A stretch of 64,000 nucleotides of DNA. Origin: Sphingobium sp. SYK-6 (GTDB lineage Bacteria > Pseudomonadota > Alphaproteobacteria > Sphingomonadales > Sphingomonadaceae). Made by a program: the position numbers and the translations under genes. Under the pieces are notes generated by a model. That model worked only from the letters and a program-made list of their open reading frames with translations. It ran no database searches and was not told the origin of the DNA. The DNA is taken from positions 1 to 64,000 of the forward strand of contig NC_015974.1 of assembly GCF_000283515.1 (NCBI RefSeq), given 5' to 3'. Below, piece by piece: positions 25,115 to 33,487 of this stretch (within the stretch, counting starts at the first letter, position 1; the number at the start of each line of letters is the position of its first letter).

Positions 25115-26519
25115 CGAAGGTCTCCGTGGGGGCAGGCACCTGCTTGTCGCGCTCCTTCGCGCCGCGCCGGGCGCGCTGGATCGCGCGCAACGACGGGTGC
25201 CCAGCGTGCTCGGAGCTGAGCGCACGGCAGACGAACCGGCCCTGGTGGTAGACGTGGATCTCGGTCAGGTCGCGGGGGTCATAGACCGCCTCGACCTGCT
25301 CGCCGACGAAGGCCGCGAGCGTGGGTTCGACATAGCGCCTGCCCATCAGACGGATGCCGTCGCGCAGCACTTTACGGGGCTTGGGCACGTGCACGAGCAG
25401 CATGTCGAGCTGTTCAAGGCTGTCGGGCATTGCGGGCAGGAACCCGCCCTTCTGCCAGCGCGTGATCGGCGGTTCGCCGGTGCTGCCATGCGGGCGACGA
25501 TGATAGACGCCGCACACGAACGCCTCGAAGCGGGCGCGCAGCTCGTCGAGCGTGAGCACTGGCGCCGACAGCGGCTTGCCCGCGATCAGGTGGCCGGGCA
25601 GGTCGGGCAGGAACATGTCGTTGATGGTGCGGAACAGCCGCTCGATCTTGCCGCGCCCGCGAGGACGCCCCGGCAGCGAATGGATGAGGCGGATTTTGAG
25701 GGCGATGCACGCCTGCTCGATATGCTCGGAGATGAAATCCGAGCCGTTGTCGACGTAAAGCTGTTCGGGAATGCCGCTGACGATCCATTCGGGATTGGGC
25801 TTGCGCCAGATCGCCTGCCGCAAGGCGAGCGCCGTGTTGAGGGCACTGGGGGCATCGAGGCTGAGGAAGTAACCGGCGATGGCTCGGCTGTGATCGTCAA
25901 CGATGACGGTCAGCCAAGGACGCACCGGGGTTCCGGCATCATCGAGCACGAGAATGTCGAGAACGGTATGATCGGCCTGCCACATCTCGTTCGAGGTCGC
26001 GGCTTCGCGCCGATGCACTAGCTCGTGCTGGTCGCGGTAGACGGCCGGATCGGAGGCTGCGGCGATCTGGCTTGCCGGTATCGCCCTGACGACACGCGCG
26101 ACGGCCGCATAGCTGGGGGTTCGGTGTCCATGCGCGATGGCGAGTTCCTGCACCTTTCGGTGAATGGCGGCGACCGGGGGTCGCGGGCGCTTGGTGGCGA
26201 GAGTGCGGGTCAGTTCGACCAGATGTTCCGGCAGGTGCAGCCTGCCCCGATCGTTGCGCGGCAGACGCGCGAGACCGGCAAGTCCTTCGGCACGGTAGCG
26301 CCCGAGCCAGCGCTGCAACGTCCGCTCGCTCAGCGTGCCGGTGCGGGCGAGGTCCGCGAGCGGGATGCCATCGGCGAGGTGCGGTTCAAGGACGCGGTAG
26401 CGCTCGATCGCCAGCGGCGGGACAAGCGCCGGATGCGTCACCGCCGACGGTCCGTGTCGCAGGTAAGGAAAACGGAGATTTGCCTGCCCATCGCCATGCG
26501 AGTCCGCTCGCGTTGCCAA
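25041..26519 (-). CDS. tniA: TniA-like DDE transposase (Mu/Tn7 TnsB superfamily)
   Basis: The 492-residue transposase has N-terminal helix-turn-helix domains ('LADLARTGTLSERTLQRWLG', 'LARLPRNDRGR') and an rve/DDE core: Asp in 'QADHTVLDILVLD', Asp in 'LYVDNGSDFISEH' and Glu in 'GRGKIERLFRTIND'. A C-terminal beta-barrel region ('YDPRDLTEIHVYHQGRFVCR') follows. The start is TTG at 26519; a GTG at 26441 is also possible. It shares the element with tniB and the divergent resolvase. Confidence 0.88.
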   Translation of the reverse strand: MATRADSHGDGQANLRFPYLRHGPSAVTHPALVPPLAIERYRVLEPHLADGIPLADLARTGTLSERTLQRWLGRYRAEGLAGLARLPRNDRGRLHLPEHLVELTRTLATKRPRPPVAAIHRKVQELAIAHGHRTPSYAAVARVVRAIPASQIAAASDPAVYRDQHELVHRREAATSNEMWQADHTVLDILVLDDAGTPVRPWLTVIVDDHSRAIAGYFLSLDAPSALNTALALRQAIWRKPNPEWIVSGIPEQLYVDNGSDFISEHIEQACIALKIRLIHSLPGRPRGRGKIERLFRTINDMFLPDLPGHLIAGKPLSAPVLTLDELRARFEAFVCGVYHRRPHGSTGEPPITRWQKGGFLPAMPDSLEQLDMLLVHVPKPRKVLRDGIRLMGRRYVEPTLAAFVGEQVEAVYDPRDLTEIHVYHQGRFVCRALSSEHAGHPSLRAIQRARRGAKERDKQVPAPTETFDGDQEDTASRPTTYRGLRLYAADD

Positions 26520-26632
26520 ACCGGCCTGTTCGACGTAAATCTACCCGGTAAAGAAAACTAGGGCAACATAGACCTGCCGATGACGACTTTCTTCCCAAAC
26601 CGCGCCCGATCGGGGCGCCACCGGCCCTACGC
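26520..26632. other. Probable resolution site and divergent promoter region of the Tn402-like element
   Basis: The 113-bp gap between divergent tniA and the resolvase gene is where a res site and both promoters would lie. The AT-rich TAAATCTACCCGGTAAAGAA near 26540 stands out. No sub-sites can be assigned by eye. Confidence 0.3.
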
Positions 26633-27205
26633 ATGAAAATCGGTTACGCCCGCGTATCGACCGCCGAGCAGAACCTGGACCTCCAGCGTGATGCGCTGAA
26701 GGCTGCCGGCTGCGAGAAGGTCATCACCGACAAGGCCTCCGGGGCGACTGCCGCTCGCCCTGGATTGGAAAAGGTGAAGGAGCTGCTTCGCGCCGGCGAC
26801 ACACTGGTGGTCTGGCGCCTCGACAGGCTCGGCCGCTCGCTCCGTGATCTGATCGGATGGATGACCTACCTCGACGAGGAAAAGGTCGGGCTGCTGAGCC
26901 TGCACGAGGCGATCGACACGACCACCACGTCGGGCAAGCTTACCTTCCACCTGTTCGGGGCATTGGCGGAGTTCGAGCGCAACCTGATCCGCGAGCGGAC
27001 CCAGGCCGGTCTCACCGCAGCCCGCGCTCGCGGCAAGAAGGGTGGCCGGCCGGCCGCACTCGGCAAGGACAAGCGCGACCTGCCCGTCAGGCTCTACCAC
27101 GAGAACACGATGCCGATCGCCAAGATTTGCTCGATGCTCGGCATCTCCAAGCCAAAACTCTACGCCTATGTGCGATCGGCCGAGACCAAGCCGGTAGCCG
27201 CGTAG
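26633..27205 (+). CDS. Serine resolvase of the Tn402-like element
   Basis: The 190-residue recombinase has the catalytic Ser in 'IGYARVSTAEQNLDLQRDAL', the core 'VVWRLDRLGRSLRDLIGWM' and 'GALAEFERNLIRERTQAGL', and a C-terminal helix-turn-helix ('AKICSMLGISKPKLYAYV'). It would resolve cointegrates made by TniA/TniB. It ends 11 bp before the right inverted repeat. Confidence 0.9.
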   Translation: MKIGYARVSTAEQNLDLQRDALKAAGCEKVITDKASGATAARPGLEKVKELLRAGDTLVVWRLDRLGRSLRDLIGWMTYLDEEKVGLLSLHEAIDTTTTSGKLTFHLFGALAEFERNLIRERTQAGLTAARARGKKGGRPAALGKDKRDLPVRLYHENTMPIAKICSMLGISKPKLYAYVRSAETKPVAA

Positions 27206-27216
27206 CGACGCTCGCC

Positions 27217-27263
27217 GACAAATAGCGCGATCAGAATGCCGCCACTTAGCGCGAGCGTTTACA
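27217..27263 (-). repeat. Right inverted repeat of the Tn402-like element
   Basis: Read on the minus strand it starts TGTAAACGCTCGCGCTAA, matching the left end with two differences over 47 bp. Confidence 0.85.
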
Positions 27264-27467
27264 CCGTTCGCGGTCCCGATCGGCCCAGCGTCCCCCGGAA
27301 CCGTTCGTTATCGGGAAGGCATCTAAGCGGTCTGCACCATCCTTCATCTAAAGTTCTCCAAGCGCTTCTGAGGATTTTCGGGCGCACCAAAAGCACTTGC
27401 TCCTCCAGTGGCTGGAGCATGTAACCGCAATTTGCTCTCCTGCGGACGGGGGGCTGGAGGTGGCTTT

Positions 27468-28697
27468 TTGACGGCCCGTGTTGAAGCAATCGGTATGTCT
27501 CGACGCTCATTAGTGGCGCGGCTGGTGGCCTGTGGAACCGGCTTGGTGCTCGGTTCTCCAACGCTCGCGCGACAGACTTCCCGGTCTGCGGGCTCGTGGA
27601 ACTTCGGTGCGGCTCACCTCGAATGGGAGCCGCTGGAAGTCGGCACGGGTGATACCCTCCTTGTTTCGGCACAAGTGCGCGGAGTGCCGGTGCGGGCGGT
27701 GCTCGACAGTGGCAGCGGCGCGTCGATCATGAGCACGGCGCTCGCGGCGAAGCTCGGCTTGAACGATGGTGAGCGGCGCATGATTAGCGGGCTGAGCGCC
27801 AAGGCCCCGGTGCTGCTGGTCCGCGACATCGACGTACAGCTCGCCCGCGAAACCCGTCGCTTACCCTTTGCCGTCGTTGGTGATCTGAGTTCAGTGTCGG
27901 CGGCCTTCGGACGACCGATCGATATCCTCCTCGGTGCCGATATGTTCACGGGTAGCTGCATCGCGCTCGATTTCGCGAAAAGGCGTATGGCGGTCGTCAA
28001 GTCAGGCACGTTTCTCGCCGGTCCCGACTGGCGCGCTGTCGCGCTCGGGCGCGGTGCCAAGCAGGAGCTGTTCATTCGAGCTTCCGTCTCGGGTTTGCCT
28101 CCCGTGCCCTTGATGATCGATCTTGGCAGCTCGGCCGCGCTGATGCTCTCGTCGGCCTATGCCCGCGATCAAGGGCTGTTGAACGGGAAGCTCGTCTCGA
28201 CCGCGGCGATCGGCGGCGTCGATGGTGTGCGTATCAACGATGCTTTCACGATCCAGAACATCAACATCGAAGGGCTTGGCGTCTCGAACGTCCCCACACT
28301 CGGGATGAGAGCTTGGCTCTCCACCAGCACGGTTGGCAATGTCGGCCTACCGCTGATCGCTCAATTCGACGTGGTGTTCGACGTGACCGCCGGATTCGTG
28401 TGGCTCCGGCCACTCGGTCCTCGTCGTCGCCTGCCGATGCTGAAGGACCGTAGCGGCCTTGGCCTCGCAGCCTCACCAACGGCGCTCACCGTTGTTCATG
28501 TGGCGGCGAACAGTCCCGCGGAAAAGGCTGGCTGGGCGGTCGGCGACCGGATCGTGGCGGTGAACGGCCATTCGATCGATGCGAACTATACGCGTGGGGA
28601 GCTCTGGCAAGTGCGCTCCCGGCCTGCTGGCACCCTCGTAAAGCTGACGATGGCCTCGGGTGATGTGCGCGAGCTCAGGCTGGCCGATTATTATTGA
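27468..28697 (+). CDS. Exported retropepsin-like aspartic protease with PDZ domain
   Basis: The 409-residue protein has a signal peptide and then two aspartyl-protease-like halves: 'AVLDSGSGASIMSTALAAKL' (first catalytic Asp in DSGS) and 'LMIDLGSSAALMLSSAY' (DLGS). A C-terminal PDZ domain (about residues 325-405) contains 'AANSPAEKAGWAVGDRIVAV'. Such proteins are predicted periplasmic proteases of unknown target. The TTG at 27468 has GGAGG seven bases upstream; an ATG at 27495 (MSRRSLVARL) also gives a good signal peptide. The gene is convergent with the MerR regulator and overlaps it by 7 bp. Confidence 0.78.
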   Translation: MTARVEAIGMSRRSLVARLVACGTGLVLGSPTLARQTSRSAGSWNFGAAHLEWEPLEVGTGDTLLVSAQVRGVPVRAVLDSGSGASIMSTALAAKLGLNDGERRMISGLSAKAPVLLVRDIDVQLARETRRLPFAVVGDLSSVSAAFGRPIDILLGADMFTGSCIALDFAKRRMAVVKSGTFLAGPDWRAVALGRGAKQELFIRASVSGLPPVPLMIDLGSSAALMLSSAYARDQGLLNGKLVSTAAIGGVDGVRINDAFTIQNINIEGLGVSNVPTLGMRAWLSTSTVGNVGLPLIAQFDVVFDVTAGFVWLRPLGPRRRLPMLKDRSGLGLAASPTALTVVHVAANSPAEKAGWAVGDRIVAVNGHSIDANYTRGELWQVRSRPAGTLVKLTMASGDVRELRLADYY

Positions 28698-29110
28698 TCG
28701 GCTTGAGGGTGGCCTTTGCCGATCGCCTTCATGATCCGACAATCGGCCATGCGCGCCTTGGTGCAGCTCTGGCTGAGCATTGCCAACTCATCCCGCAACA
28801 CCGCGAGTTGCGCCAGTCTCTCCTCCACATCCTTGAGGTGCTGAGCAGCGATAGCTGAGGCGGCACCACAATCCTGGTCCGGGTTCTGCGCCAGCCCCAT
28901 CAACGAACGGATCTCGTCGACGGAGAAGCCAAGCCGGCGACCGTTGCGGATGAAGTGCAAACGCTCAATGTCACTGGCATCGTAGGTTCTGCGACCCGAC
29001 GCCGTGCGAGGGGCGGATCGGAGCAACCCGATCGACTCATAAAAGCGGATCGTCGTCACCTTCGTCGAGGTCTCGCTGGCGAGCTGCCCAATCATCACCG
29101 GCTTCATCAT
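28691..29110 (-). CDS. MerR-family metal regulator, ZntR/CadR-like
   Basis: The 139-residue regulator has a MerR helix-turn-helix ('TKVTTIRFYESIGLLRSAPR') and a metal loop with 'DQDCGAAS', 'QSCTKARMADCRI'. The Cys in the dimer helix plus the Cys-x7-Cys loop fits divalent sensors (Zn, Cd, Pb, Hg) rather than Cu(I) sensors. It diverges from the CDF exporter gene, with a 19-bp-spacer promoter between them, and probably controls the whole czc island. The start at 29110 (MMKPVMIGQ) is where homology begins. Confidence 0.85.
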   Translation of the reverse strand: MMKPVMIGQLASETSTKVTTIRFYESIGLLRSAPRTASGRRTYDASDIERLHFIRNGRRLGFSVDEIRSLMGLAQNPDQDCGAASAIAAQHLKDVEERLAQLAVLRDELAMLSQSCTKARMADCRIMKAIGKGHPQADQ

Positions 29111-29147
29111 GCCATCCTTGCTTATGCGAACGTGTCGCACATTTCGC

Positions 29148-29178
29148 TTGCTTCTACAGCGACTGGAGGTGGTAAGGA
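29148..29178 (+). promoter_or_regulatory. MerR-type promoter of the metal island
   Basis: TTGCTT (29148-29153) and TAAGGA (29173-29178) are separated by 19 bp. The spacer holds the imperfect dyad CTACAG-CGA-CTGGAG, the form bound by MerR-family metal sensors. The -10 overlaps the ribosome site, and the expected transcription start falls next to the ATG at 29186. Confidence 0.7.
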
Positions 29179-29185
29179 AGGCCGC

Positions 29186-29812
29186 ATGAATGCTTCTACC
29201 GAAAGCTGCGGGTGCCACGGGGAGCCCGCGCGCGCGCAAACCGATCCGGCCTATCGCCGTGCGCTGCTGACCGTCGTGGTGCTCAACCTCGGCTTCGGAG
29301 TCGCCGAGCTGTTCGGCGGGTTCATCGCCGATAGCCAAGCGCTGAAAGCGGATTCCCTCGATTTTCTCGGGGACGGGTCGATCAGCCTTATCGGTCTTCT
29401 CGCGCTTGCCTGGTCCGCACGGGCGAGGGCAAAGGTCGCGCTGACGCAGGGGTTGTTTCTCGGTGCGCTTGGCGTGGGCGTAATCGGTTTCGCGATTTGG
29501 CGCGCCCTGAACGCAACCGCGCCCGATGCCGAACTGATGGGCACAATCGGCGTTGTCGCGCTCGCGATCAATGTCGTGTCCGCCTTGGTGCTTGCGCGTT
29601 TCCGGGAAGGGGACGCCAATGTTCGCGCGATCTGGCTGTTCAGCCGCAACGACGCGCTCGCCAACGTGGCGGTGATCGCCGCGGCCGGTCTGGTGGCGTG
29701 GACAGGAAGCGCCTGGCCGGACCTCGCCGTCGCCGGCCTCATCGCCCTCCTGTTCCTCCACTCCGCTTATGAAATCGTCACTGGCGCTCGGCGCGAATTG
29801 GGAGAGCGGTAG
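29186..29812 (+). CDS. CDF-family cation exporter
   Basis: The 208-residue inner-membrane protein resembles cation diffusion facilitators, which exchange Zn, Cd or Co for protons. The CDF metal site in the second helix is seen as 'ADSQALKADSLDFLGDGSIS' (Asp pair), and the fifth helix has 'FSRNDALANVAVIAAAG'. The N-terminus has 'ESCGCHGE', a Cys/His patch that could bind metal. The C-terminal cytoplasmic domain is missing, so this is a short form. It is the first gene after the MerR-type promoter and overlaps the FTR1 start by one base. Confidence 0.82.
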   Translation: MNASTESCGCHGEPARAQTDPAYRRALLTVVVLNLGFGVAELFGGFIADSQALKADSLDFLGDGSISLIGLLALAWSARARAKVALTQGLFLGALGVGVIGFAIWRALNATAPDAELMGTIGVVALAINVVSALVLARFREGDANVRAIWLFSRNDALANVAVIAAAGLVAWTGSAWPDLAVAGLIALLFLHSAYEIVTGARRELGER

Positions 29813-31779
29813 TGCGTCTGCTCGCGTTGATCCGGGCAATGCTCTCGTTGCGGCTGCTCTCCGCGCTCGCGGCGCTGCTGATCCCTGCTGCGGCAATCGC
29901 CGAACCCGGCGACGTGCAAACCGCATGGCGGCTGCTCGACTATATGGCCGTCGATTATGGCGGCGCGGTCGCCAACGGTCGGATCAAGAGCACGTCGGAA
30001 TATGCCGAGATGACGGAGTTCGCCGCGTCGGTCTCGACACGGCTTCAGGGCCTGCCGGCGAAGCCGGAGCGTCAAGCCCTCATCCAGCGGGCTGCCAACC
30101 TCCAGGCGGTGATCGCGGAAAAGGGACCGACTGAACAGGTGGCAACATTGGCGCACGGGCTCGCGGCCGATCTGTTGCGCGCCTACCCGGTGCCGCTCGC
30201 GCCCGATAAGGCTCCGAACCTCGTCTCCAGCGATGCACTGTTCCGACAATCCTGCGCGTCCTGCCACGGGATGACGGGCAACGGCCGTGGCCCTGACGCC
30301 GCCAAGCTCGCTACGCCCCCGATTGCTTTCACCGATGCCGAGCGCGCGCGCCAGCGCAGCGTGTTCGCGCTCTATCAGGTGGTGACGCAAGGCATCGACG
30401 GGACCGCGATGCAGAGCTTCGCCGATCTGCCCAACGATCAGCGCTGGGCGTTAGCATTCCGAGCCGGGAGCTTCGCCTTCACGGATGCGCAGGCGCGCGA
30501 AGGCGAGCGGCTTTGGAAATCCGACCCGACCCTTCGCCGGCGCATTCCGGACCTGAAAACCCTGGTCGCGCTCACCCCGGCCGCGCTCGGCGCGGCGATC
30601 GGCGACGCCAAGGCTGACCCAGTGCTCGCGTTCCTGCGTCGTCATCCCGAACAGGTGATACAACAGGCTCCCGGCTCGCTCGCGGTCGCCCGCGCCAAAC
30701 TCGCCGAAAGCGTGGCGGCTGCGCGGCGCGGCGATGCGCGCATGGCGAAAGAGCTGGCGCTGTCGGCCTATCTCGATGGGTTCGAGCCGATCGAGCCAAC
30801 ACTCACCGCGCGCGACGCGACGCTGATGGGTCGAATCGAGGGCGCGATGGGGGAGTTCCGCGCCTCGATCGACCGGGGCGCGTCGCCCGATGATCTCGCG
30901 GAGAAGGTCGCAGTACTGGGCGGCCTTTTCGACGATGCGGAAGCGGCGCTCGCGCCTGATGCCGCCACCGAAGCGTCCACGTTCCTGGGCGCGTTCACGA
31001 TCCTGCTGCGTGAAGGGCTCGAAGCCCTGCTCATCGTTGTCGCCATGATCGCGTTCCTGCGTAAAGCCGAGCGCGGCGAGGCGCTGCGGTACGTGCATGG
31101 CGGCTGGGTCAGCGCGATCATCGCGGGCGGGATCACCTGGGCGGTCGCCACCTATGCGATCGGGATCAGCGGTGCGAGCCGGGAGCTGACGGAAGGGTTT
31201 GGCTCGCTGTTCGCCGCGGTCGTGCTGCTCTCGGTCGGGATTTGGATGCACGGCAAGGCGCAGGCCGATCAGTGGCAGCGCTATATTCGCGAGAAGATGT
31301 CGCGGGCGCTCTCGGGCGGGTCGGGCTGGTTCCTGTTCGGGCTGGCGTTCGTCGTAGTTTATCGCGAGGTCTTCGAGACGATCCTGTTCTATGCCGCGCT
31401 TTCGGCGCAAGGTGACAACGGGATGCTTCTCGCGGGGGCCGGGTCGGCGATTGGACTGCTCAGCCTGATCGCTTGGGCCATGCTTCGCTACAGTCGCAAG
31501 CTGCCGATCGCGCAGTTCTTCCGCTATAGCTCCTGGCTCATGGCGGTCCTGACCGTCGTGCTGGCGGGTAAAGGCGTCGCCGCGCTCCAGGAAGCCGGCC
31601 TTATCAACATCGCACCGCTCGCGGACGTGCCACGGCTGTCGATGCTCGGCGTGTTTCCCACTTGGCAATCGGTGCTGGCGCAACTCCTGATGGCGGTCGC
31701 CATTGCGGTCGGGTTCGCCTGGAACGGGCGCGACCGATCCCGCTCGGGTTCCGGCTCAGTGACCCTTGGTTCGAATTAG
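29812..31779 (+). CDS. FTR1-family iron permease fused to a cytochrome c domain
   Basis: The 655-residue protein has a signal peptide, a periplasmic region with one heme c site ('RQSCASCHGMTGNGRGPDAA', about residue 145), a helical periplasmic region, then seven predicted membrane helices. The two FTR1 iron motifs are 'LLREGLEALLIVVAM' and 'YREVFETILFYAAL'. FTR1 permeases move Fe(III) after oxidation of Fe(II). The fused cytochrome could take the electron. The start is GTG at 29812, sharing a base with the CDF stop. Its presence in an efflux operon suggests iron supply during metal stress. Confidence 0.85.
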   Translation: MRLLALIRAMLSLRLLSALAALLIPAAAIAEPGDVQTAWRLLDYMAVDYGGAVANGRIKSTSEYAEMTEFAASVSTRLQGLPAKPERQALIQRAANLQAVIAEKGPTEQVATLAHGLAADLLRAYPVPLAPDKAPNLVSSDALFRQSCASCHGMTGNGRGPDAAKLATPPIAFTDAERARQRSVFALYQVVTQGIDGTAMQSFADLPNDQRWALAFRAGSFAFTDAQAREGERLWKSDPTLRRRIPDLKTLVALTPAALGAAIGDAKADPVLAFLRRHPEQVIQQAPGSLAVARAKLAESVAAARRGDARMAKELALSAYLDGFEPIEPTLTARDATLMGRIEGAMGEFRASIDRGASPDDLAEKVAVLGGLFDDAEAALAPDAATEASTFLGAFTILLREGLEALLIVVAMIAFLRKAERGEALRYVHGGWVSAIIAGGITWAVATYAIGISGASRELTEGFGSLFAAVVLLSVGIWMHGKAQADQWQRYIREKMSRALSGGSGWFLFGLAFVVVYREVFETILFYAALSAQGDNGMLLAGAGSAIGLLSLIAWAMLRYSRKLPIAQFFRYSSWLMAVLTVVLAGKGVAALQEAGLINIAPLADVPRLSMLGVFPTWQSVLAQLLMAVAIAVGFAWNGRDRSRSGSGSVTLGSN

Positions 31780-31819
31780 TGCAATGACATGAAAACCCTT
31801 CCGTGATAGAGGCAAGCTA

Positions 31820-32149
31820 GTGCGAGCCTTTTTGCCTTTCCTGACATGCCTGATGCTGGTCCTGACCAGCTTCTCCGGCATGGCCCATGCCGCCGATCTG
31901 GCGGGGGGAAGCATCGCGGGCGTTGAGTTCACGGTCCATACCGCCGGTGACATCGATCAGGTGCCATCGGACTCGGACAAGAATGTCCCGCATCATCACA
32001 ATTATTGTCACGGACACGACGTCGGCGCGCCTGCGCGCACGACGATGGAATATACCCCCGTCCTCACAGTGCCCAAGCCGACAATCTCCGCCTCTGCGTC
32101 GCTCGACGGCCGCACCGGCATGGTCCATTTGAGGCCCCCCCAAGCCTGA
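31820..32149 (+). CDS. Small exported His-rich protein of unknown function
   Basis: The 109-residue product has a signal peptide ending near 'SGMAHAADL' and a mature part with 'HHHNYCHGHDVG', a cluster of His with one Cys that could bind metal. The start is GTG with GAGGCAAG upstream. It directly precedes czcC and is probably co-transcribed. I do not recognise the family. Confidence 0.6.
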   Translation: MRAFLPFLTCLMLVLTSFSGMAHAADLAGGSIAGVEFTVHTAGDIDQVPSDSDKNVPHHHNYCHGHDVGAPARTTMEYTPVLTVPKPTISASASLDGRTGMVHLRPPQA

Positions 32150-32209
32150 CGTCCGATTTGGGCGTGCGTTGGCGCGCCCCTGTCGATCATCGTCAGGAGT
32201 CCTATTTTC

Positions 32210-33487
32210 ATGAATCGTATCCTCGCGGCCATGCTGGCCGCAGCGTCTTGCGCCACGATGGCGCAGGCGCAGGTCGGACCGTCCGCGCCTGTTGCGCAGG
32301 ATGCGCCGGTCTACACGCTTGACCAAGCGGTCAGTGCAGCGGGCGGTTCGGCCCCTGCTGCGGAAGCGGCGACAGCTGGAATCGACGCGGCCCGTGCAGG
32401 TCGCACAGTCGCCGGCTTGCGGCCCAATCCGGTGGTTCAAGGCCAAGTCGAGAATGTCATCGGCTCCGGGCCGTATCGGGGGGTCCGCAGCGCGGAAACC
32501 ACGGTCGGCTTTGCGATCCCGATCGAGCTAGGCGGCAAGCGCGGCGCCCGCGTCGCGGTCGCCAATGCGCAATTGTCCCGGGCCGAGATCCAGGCCGCGA
32601 TCATCGCGGCGGATGTCCGGCTTCAGGTAACGCAGCTCTATGTCGAAGCGGTCGCGGCCGATCGCCGGGTAATGACAGCCCGCGATCAGGCCCGGATCGC
32701 CAGCGATGCGCTGCGGGCCGCGAGCGTTCGCGTGCAGGCAGGGCGGGCATCGCCACTCGAGCAACAGCGCGCGGATGTCGCGCGTATCAATGCCGACGCC
32801 AATGTGGAGCGGCAGCTTCGCTTGGCCGAGGCGGCCCGCGCCAATCTGGCGCGTCGGATCGGACGGCCGATCGACGGCCTGCTCGATGACACGCTGCTCG
32901 ATCGCCTTCCCGATGTGAACGTCTATGGGCCGTTGGCACCGGTCAACACGACCGGCACACTCGCGCTGGCGGCAGCCAACGCGGATTTCTCCATTGCCGA
33001 AGCCGGCGTGCGGCTCGCGCGCGCCAATCGCGTGCCTGACCTGAACGTCGGGCCGTCGATCCGCCGCCTGGAAGCGACCAACGACATGGCGGCGGTGTTC
33101 AGCGTGTCGATCCCGATCCCGGTGTTCAACAATGGTCGCGCCGCGATTGCGCAGGCGACCGCGCAGCGGACCCAGGCGGATGCGCAGCGCCGCGTGACCG
33201 CGCTCGACATCGAACAGGCGATCACGGACGCGCAGGCGCAGGCGGCCAATGCCGCAACGACGGCTCGTGCGGCGTCGGGGCCGGCGCTGGCGGCTGCACA
33301 GGAGGCCGCCCGCATCGCGCGGATCGGCTATCGCGAGGGCAAGTTCGGCCAGCTCGAATTGCTCGATGCTGAACGCACGCTCGCCGAAACGCGGGTCGCC
33401 GCGATCGACGCGCTTGCCAATTACCAGAATGCCCGCGCGCAAGTGGAGCGACTGACCGCTCGTGCGCCCAATGGGGGGAATCAGTGA
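32210..33487 (+). CDS. czcC: Outer-membrane factor CzcC (TolC family)
   Basis: The 425-residue protein has a signal peptide and two long helical repeats with TolC/OEP character ('LYVEAVAADRRVMTARDQAR' and 'YREGKFGQLELLDAERTLAE'). It forms the outer-membrane channel of the CzcCBA efflux pump for Zn, Cd and Co. CAGGAG precedes the ATG. The stop overlaps the czcB start (TGATG). Confidence 0.88.
   Translation: MNRILAAMLAAASCATMAQAQVGPSAPVAQDAPVYTLDQAVSAAGGSAPAAEAATAGIDAARAGRTVAGLRPNPVVQGQVENVIGSGPYRGVRSAETTVGFAIPIELGGKRGARVAVANAQLSRAEIQAAIIAADVRLQVTQLYVEAVAADRRVMTARDQARIASDALRAASVRVQAGRASPLEQQRADVARINADANVERQLRLAEAARANLARRIGRPIDGLLDDTLLDRLPDVNVYGPLAPVNTTGTLALAAANADFSIAEAGVRLARANRVPDLNVGPSIRRLEATNDMAAVFSVSIPIPVFNNGRAAIAQATAQRTQADAQRRVTALDIEQAITDAQAQAANAATTARAASGPALAAAQEAARIARIGYREGKFGQLELLDAERTLAETRVAAIDALANYQNARAQVERLTARAPNGGNQ

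Larger units (their letters stand above)
24191..27263. mobile_element. Compact Tn402/Tn5053-like transposon (tniA-tniB / resolvase)
   Basis: The 3.07-kb element is framed by 47-bp inverted repeats (24191-24237 and 27217-27263) with 45 matches, starting TGTAAACGCTCGCGCTAA. The TGT...ACA ends fit Mu/Tn7/Tn5053-type transposases. It contains only tniB and tniA (minus) and a resolvase (plus); there is no tniQ and no cargo. Flanking pentamers TGGGT and CCGTT differ, so no target duplication is seen. The tniB stop codon falls at the edge of the left repeat. Confidence 0.82.

Noticed and set aside
24186-27268. Five-base target duplication of the Tn402-like element
   Set aside because: TGGGT and CCGTT do not match.
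28955-29185. N-terminal extension of the CDF exporter
   Set aside because: It would run through the MerR-family gene and the divergent promoter; the Arg/His-rich residues do not resemble a CDF protein.
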